A stretch of 64,000 nucleotides of DNA from Histomonas meleagridis. Its lineage: Eukaryota; Parabasalia; Tritrichomonadida; Dientamoebidae. The notes under the pieces were generated by a model. That model had not been told where the DNA came from. It searched no databases and was given only the letters and a program-made list of their open reading frames with translations. The DNA is taken from positions 248,001 to 312,000 of the forward strand of contig WSYJ01000156.1 of assembly GCA_020186115.1 (NCBI GenBank), given 5' to 3'. Of this stretch, positions 59,006 to 64,000 are shown in pieces. Within the stretch, counting starts at the first letter, position 1; each line of letters opens with the position of its first letter. A program made the position numbers and the translations under genes.

Positions 59006-60571
59006 TATTTCAATATAATATTTGGAATTTATTTAAGATATTTAAAACACCACTTATTATAGCAATTGAAAAATGTTACACAGAAATTGTTAAATTACTT
59101 CTCGGAACAATCGGAATTGATGTAAATGCGAAAGATATACAAATATTTTATTTAAAATTATTTACAATAATTTGAAACTTCAAAAATATATTTGGAATTT
59201 ATTTAAACTATTTAAATCGGCGCTTATTAAAGCAATTGAAAGGTGTAATACAGAAATAGTTAAATTACTTCTTGAAAGAAAAGGTATCGATGTTCATGTA
59301 TTAGATGATTATTTTATTTTATTAAAATTAATTTGGTTAATTTAAAGTTTCAAAATAATATTTGGGATTTGTTTAAACTTTATAGATCACTAGATATTAT
59401 TGCAGCTAAATATGGTAATACAGAAATATTTAAATTACTTCTTGAACGAAAAATAATTTCCAATATAAAAAATGTTATTTTGCTTTAAATGAAATTTATT
59501 TTATTAATTTCATATTTTGATATAACATTTAGAATTTAAACAAATTATTTCAAACAGCACTAATGTTAGCATCTAAAAAAGGAAATATAGGAATAGTTAA
59601 ATTAATTCTTGAACAAAAAGGAATTGATATTAATGCTAGAAATATATAATTGTTTTAATTGATATTTGTTTTGATAGTATAGAAATTCAAAACAATATTT
59701 GGAAATTATTTAAAATATTTTGGACATCACTTCTGTTTGCATCGTCTAATGGTCATACAGAAATAGTTAAATTACTTTTTGAACAAGAAGGAATTGATAT
59801 TAATGCTAAAAATATATAATTGTTTTATTTGATATTTATTTTAATAATATAGAAATTCAAAACAATATTTGGAAATTATTTAAAATATTTCAAACAGCAC
59901 TTATTTTAGCATCTCAAAATGGCCATATTGAAATAGTTAAATTTCTTGAGCATAAAAAATTATGTGATACAGAAGATATTTGTTTTAAGAACTTGAAATA
60001 TCAAAATAATTTTTATAAATTGCCAAAATTATTTTCGAGTGCACTATTTTATGCATCACTAAACGGTCACACAGAAATAGTTAAATTGCTTATTGAACAA
60101 GGAAAAATTGTTAAAAATGATAAAAAAGTAAAATTATTTAATATAATGTTTCTTTCAATAATTTAATATTTCAAAATATTCGACGCATCACTTATTTTTG
60201 CATCAAAAAAAGGATATACTGAAATAGTTAAATTGCTTCTAGGGATAGAAGGAATTAATATTAATACAAAATTTGATATTTCATAATAATATTTGGAAAT
60301 TCTTTAAATTATTTAAAACAGCACTTATGTGGGCATCTCAAAATGGTTATATAGAAATAGTCAAATTACTTCTTGAACAAAAGGGAATTGATATTAATGC
60401 TAAAGATATTTATTTGTTTTATTTTGGATTTATTTTAATATTTTTATATTTCAAAATAGTATTTGGAAATTATTTAAATTATTTGATACAGCACTTAACA
60501 AAGCTATGAATTATTCTCATGGCGAAATAGCAAGATTTATTCTGAAATATTCAAAGGATATTAAAAAATAA
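59006..60571 (+). repeat. Ankyrin cassette array behind the 57704 gene (ten modules)
   Basis: Ten ankyrin modules without internal stops start at about 59047 (ACACCACTTATT), 59217, 59387, 59557, 59727, 59897, and so on. They are 170 nt apart in the first six because each 90-nt module is followed by an 80-nt spacer. Later spacers are 60, 60 and 46 nt, then 80 nt again. Several spacers put a stop directly after the module (AATATATAATTG). The last module departs from the consensus and ends ARFILKYSKDIKK with TAA at 60569-60571, a credible C-terminus. Confidence 0.9.
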
Positions 60572-60738
60572 AATATTTTTTGATCCAACAGTTATGATCG
60601 TCATTTTTAGTCAGTTTTCTTAATTTTCACTTTCAACTTTTCAAAATTAATGACTCACTTATGTGTGTGAAATAATATATGCAACTCATGAGTAAAAGCT
60701 TTATGAGTAAGTTTAAAAATATGATTTAAAAAAAAAAA

Positions 60739-61224
60739 TTAATCATCTTTAACAATTCTATGTCCGATATAATCTTGAATAGGGGTTGTAAAGTGGCTAT
60801 CTCTTCCAAAATTATGCCTTGTTTCCGAATATAATGTTATAGGTTCATCTTCCATATAATCTAATTGTAAATTCTCATGGTAAGTTGGCTCAGGCAAGAA
60901 TTTCCCTTTTCTTGTGAATTCAATTTGGTGGTTTTCTTGTTCCAATTCCTCGTTTTGAAGATCTCGGATAGTAGTCTTAAAAGTTTCTTGCTCTCTGCGC
61001 GCTTGTCTTGGAGGTATCCTTTTATGATATAGATTGTCGTGATGTCCAAATGCTTTTTGGTTTGTTGTCTTATACTTATTTTCATATCCAGGAACTGAAG
61101 TCAGATTCATTCCGTGATTTATTTTTTTAGTATCACTACTATCACCCCATTCACGATCTTCATACCAGTTTCCGACTAAGGTCTTTCCAGCATGTTCATC
61201 TCCTTCTAAATTGTACCTTTTCAT
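60739..61224 (-). CDS. Conserved-looking basic protein, possibly flagellar
   Basis: A 161-residue ATG-started protein, rich in His, Tyr, Lys and Glu, without membrane segments. It has GKTLVGNWYEDREWGD near the N-terminus, repeated short Tyr/His/Pro blocks, a helical middle (RREQETFKTTIRDLQNEELE) and FGRDSHFTTPIQDYIGH at the end. Short proteins of this make-up, with 'NWxEER' and 'F..PI..Y', occur among axonemal microtubule inner proteins. That is only a resemblance. Trichomonads are flagellated, so the role is plausible but unproven. Confidence 0.6.
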   Translation of the reverse strand: MKRYNLEGDEHAGKTLVGNWYEDREWGDSSDTKKINHGMNLTSVPGYENKYKTTNQKAFGHHDNLYHKRIPPRQARREQETFKTTIRDLQNEELEQENHQIEFTRKGKFLPEPTYHENLQLDYMEDEPITLYSETRHNFGRDSHFTTPIQDYIGHRIVKDD

Positions 61225-61689
61225 ACCCTTTTCAGTAACTTATATTATTTAACAAGACTTGCAACTCCAAATAACGTATTTTTAACGTGCAATTTAGGAA
61301 TTAGTTGAAATTTTTCTTGAAGCTTAGTTCTTTAAATGACATTAATTTAATATAAAAAAATTATCTAGAAATTGAAATATAAACAATCAGCTATATCTTA
61401 ATTCACAAGCAATTTAAAAAAATCCCTCTGACAGATTTTTTGATTGTTAGATTACACGTGTAATTTTTATTAATATTTTATTGTAAAATGTTACACTTCC
61501 CTAATTATATTTGCATTTTCAGATGCAATCACAGTGCTATTAGAAATACTTTAGGAAGCATTATTTAAGTATTGTTTTTGAAATATGAAATTATATAAAT
61601 ACGTATTAAATTAAATTTAAAAAAAAATATACATCAAGCATTGATACTAATTCGTTTTTGATAACGACGTCGGTCAATTTTTATCATTT
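61225..61689. other. Intergenic region
   Basis: AT-rich with no supported gene. Near 61700 a few codons of ankyrin-module sequence (AGAACAGCAATTATAAGTGC on the - strand) abut the next relic. Confidence 0.4.
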
Positions 61690-62150
61690 TTAGATGCACT
61701 TATAATTGCTGTTCTAAATTATTTAAAAAGTTCATCATCACGTTGGGTTCAGCATCATAATGTGATTGTATTTGTATTAATTGTTCTTTTTTAGTGTCAT
61801 GTGACTCAATTCGGGTTTTCATGTCTTGCTCAGTCTTTTGGATTGAAGGTCTTCAATATGTTTATCCGCATTTGTTTATCTGTTTGGGTTCTTTGCAAAC
61901 ATGGTTTCATACTTGCTCTTACGTTCATTAGTCCATTGATTGCTATCCATTGAAAGGATTTGTTCTGAAGTGAAACTTTGAAATGTTTCAAAAAGTGATA
62001 CGAGAGATGATCCCTCTCCCCGTTTTTTTAAAAGATCTTCTGATACATTGGGAGATTCCTTAAGACAATAGCAAAGATCGCGTGCGAGATCTTGAAGTTT
62101 TCGAGCTTGTTCTTCAATTTCTTTTTGATTTTGCTTACATTGTGCTTTAT
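61690..62150 (-). pseudogene. Coiled-coil protein relic
   Basis: On the - strand an open stretch of about 90 codons (CKQNQKEIEEQARKLQDLAR, ESPNVSEDLLKKRGEGSSL, FTSEQILSMDSNQWTNERKS) has no ATG. It meets a TAA after AKNPNR, then a frameshift. It continues in another frame as IQKTEQDMKTRIESHDTKKE. Long charged helices suggest a coiled-coil protein. Missing start, stop and frameshift together show it is broken. Parent gene unknown. Confidence 0.55.
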
Positions 62151-62429
62151 TTTATTTTGAATTTCGGTTCAAAAATAAGACCGCAGCATAAACACAAAAA
62201 CACATCTTCAAATTATTGATATTTTTATCTTCGAAATAAATTTAAACAACATACATTTGATATCAATTTTTCAATTACTTTGTTTGTGTAACAGTACGTT
62301 TATTTACTTTTTTTTTGATAATTTTTAAAATTCTTATTTTGGAAATTTTATATTGAATGCATTTTCATCGTTTTTCATTCAAACAGCAACGAAATTTTAA
62401 AGCACAAAATTTAATCCATTGTTCATTAT
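62151..62429. other. Intergenic region
   Basis: Short AT-rich spacer downstream of the HEAT-repeat gene, with no other feature seen. Confidence 0.45.
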
Positions 62430-63503
62430 TTATTGGCATTCTGCTAGAAAAGCGTTCGCGTGTTCTTTCACTGTTTGTGGAGATGATTCGACCAAATTTT
62501 CCAAAATCGGTTTCAACTCATATTGTCTCCTGAATGGGTGGATAGACTCCTTATGCTTCTGGAGTAACTCTATTGCGAGGAGTACAACGTTTTGTACCGG
62601 GTCGCGTAGCATTCGGATCATTGGTTGGAAAACGTAATTTGATTGATACTGTACAGGGAAGAAGCTCACGAGGGCAGAAATACAATACAAATAAGTTTCA
62701 CGTTGAAGGAAGTTCTGTGATTGAGCAAGAGTCTGAAGTTCGACAATCAATTTCGATTTCAGCCATTCAACACCAAAGTGGGAAACAAGTGTAGGAAGAG
62801 CTTTAAGAGCAAACTCACGAACTTTGTAGCATTGGTCGGTGAGAAATTGCATGAGGAAAGGGAAAAGGTTCTGATCAAAAAAGTCTGAATTGCATACAAT
62901 AGCTAGCCCGAACAAAAGCTCAACAGCGTTGTTGCGGACACGCCACTGAGTATCAGTGAGCATCTTGTGAAGGGAGTTGTAAAGTTGTTCGAACACAAAA
63001 TCGAAGCCAAATTGAATGGTAAGTTGTTTGACATTTAAAGAGGCTGCGACTCGGACATCATCATGACGGTCTGAAAGAAGACGTTCAACAAGTTGAACAA
63101 TTCGAGGAACAACTTTATCTTTATCACCAAAATCAGCTTTGGCATGATCTGCAAGAACAGTGGCAAAGACACGACGAACATCTGCAACAGAGTCGTTTTG
63201 AAGAGCTTCGAATGACTTGAAGAAATCTTCATCGTTTTTAAGTTCCTTGCGAATATCTATGGAATGTTTGATGATAGCTATCCTAACTTTTGGATCTGGG
63301 TCAGAAAGGAAAATTTTATAGCATGAAGGGCATAAGACTATTTGGTTAGCTGCTGCTTCACGAACTTCATGATTAAAATCATTAATTACAAGATTGAAAA
63401 TTTCAGCACGGTTGCCTTCGGGAATAGTGGAGATTTTTGAGATGGCACCAAGACGAGTATTGACATCTTCACTTCCTAATTCTTCTTTAATTCTTTCAAC
63501 CAT
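62430..63503 (-). CDS. HEAT-repeat protein, PP2A regulatory A subunit (PR65)-like
   Basis: A 357-residue protein with about nine HEAT repeats (for example DTQWRVRNNAVELLFGLAIV, CYKVREFALKALPTLVSHFG, NFLQRETYLYCISALVSFF, DPVQNVVLLAIELLQKH). The Asp at inner turns and Val-Arg at the start of second helices follow PR65/A, the scaffold of protein phosphatase 2A that holds the catalytic and B subunits. Canonical PR65 has 15 repeats and about 590 residues, so this is a short version; both ends look natural (ATG, TAG-free, stop after FLAECQ). It could also be another HEAT scaffold such as a PP4 regulator. AAACCGTT lies 34-41 bases before the ATG. Confidence 0.7.
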   Translation of the reverse strand: MVERIKEELGSEDVNTRLGAISKISTIPEGNRAEIFNLVINDFNHEVREAAANQIVLCPSCYKIFLSDPDPKVRIAIIKHSIDIRKELKNDEDFFKSFEALQNDSVADVRRVFATVLADHAKADFGDKDKVVPRIVQLVERLLSDRHDDVRVAASLNVKQLTIQFGFDFVFEQLYNSLHKMLTDTQWRVRNNAVELLFGLAIVCNSDFFDQNLFPFLMQFLTDQCYKVREFALKALPTLVSHFGVEWLKSKLIVELQTLAQSQNFLQRETYLYCISALVSFFPVQYQSNYVFQPMIRMLRDPVQNVVLLAIELLQKHKESIHPFRRQYELKPILENLVESSPQTVKEHANAFLAECQ

Positions 63504-64000
63504 TTGGTTTTGTCAATTTTTGAAATAAACCGTTCTTGCAGAGTTTAGATAACTTGGGATTTTTGCGTTATCAATTATAAAATTTCGAACAAATAAACTA
63601 GATTTCGTTACAAAATTCAAGTGTAGGTTTATTTGTTATCAATTAATTAATTTGGTTTCTTTTGAATTCTTTTTCAATGAATAAAAAAAATTCATTTTTT
63701 CCTTGTAAACATGCAATTCTTCTTAGCTTAGTTTTCATGAAGATTTGTTACTATATTTGTTCACTCCATAAGAGTTTATCTTAAAACTTAAAAGTTAATT
63801 ACTAGTATAATAAAACTTTTTGAAAAAATGCCGTTTACTACGCACAAAAAGTTAATGCTTGTTAAAAAGAACGATACATTCAGAATTTTGGTCGATTTTT
63901 ATTTGAAAAAGTTATATCGTGTTTTCCTTTTTTAGTAAATAATGGATTATCTTCTATTTTTTAAATTTTTTTTGCACCTTTGTTTTCCAATGGCCAGTTC
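63504..64000. other. Intergenic region to window end
   Basis: AT-rich sequence upstream of the HEAT-repeat gene, including AAACCGTT at 63537-63544. No further gene is visible before the edge. Confidence 0.45.

Noticed and set aside
59006-60571. CRISPR-like array (regular 170-nt period)
   Set aside because: Repeat and spacer are both long and similar to each other's copies, the repeats encode ankyrin modules, and the organism is a eukaryote.
1-64000. Standard spliceosomal introns (GTAYGT ... ACTAACACACAG)
   Set aside because: I saw no pair of such sites interrupting a frame in this window, including in the ankyrin spacers.

Overview
The window looks like nuclear DNA of a trichomonad parabasalid, most probably a Tritrichomonas species. 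It is about 70% A+T and densely packed, and its genes are mostly uninterrupted. Several families and signals point there: BspA-type leucine-rich surface proteins, DUF3447-type ankyrin proteins, a protein resembling the trichomonad initiator-binding (IBD) family, TCA(C/T)TT initiator-like motifs a few bases upstream of several ATGs, and very short 5' leaders. RPL19, UTP21, AP-3 delta, RNase H2A and a PP2A-A-like subunit confirm a eukaryote. Several long frames open with TTG or GTG; I moved those starts to the first plausible ATG.

Layout. 1-7 kb: the C-terminal part of a CHD chromatin remodeller, a BspA-like protein and a divergent three-repeat basic/acidic protein. 8-13 kb: a fringe-like glycosyltransferase and an SPX-domain anion transporter. 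13-25 kb: two more BspA-like membrane proteins around UTP21, a small ankyrin-module relic, and a frame-broken importin-like relic. 25-29 kb: RhoGAP, RPL19, a small coiled-coil protein and a tail-anchored RING E3 ligase. 29-38 kb: two DUF3447 ankyrin genes flanking AP-3 delta, each followed by an array of ankyrin cassettes, plus a short bacterial-looking domain gene. 38-47 kb: a PHD-SET protein, a 1200-residue ankyrin protein and a CAP/SCP surface protein. 47-53.5 kb: a gene-poor tract with relics, an Arf-like GTPase with a myristoylation motif, a strong hairpin cluster, a decayed hAT transposase and a Tc1/mariner-type MITE. 53.5-64 kb: a fimbrillin-like surface protein, RNase H2A, the IBD-like factor, tRNA-Gly(GCC), a third ankyrin gene with its array, a short basic protein, a coiled-coil relic and a PP2A-A-like HEAT protein.

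Themes. The surface proteins (BspA-like, fimbrillin-like, CAP) share one architecture: a secreted ectodomain, often a short Ser/Thr hexapeptide stalk, one hydrophobic membrane segment and a short cytosolic tail. Two of them share an Asp-Pro-Phe tail motif. The most unusual structure is the ankyrin arrays. About 90-nt ankyrin modules stay open without stops, but are separated by AT-rich spacers, mostly exactly 80 nt long, that break the frame. Each of three arrays ends in a module with its own natural C-terminus. This suggests that the spacers are removed or bypassed by an undescribed route, or that the modules form a cassette store. All assignments come from reading the sequence; no database search was run.
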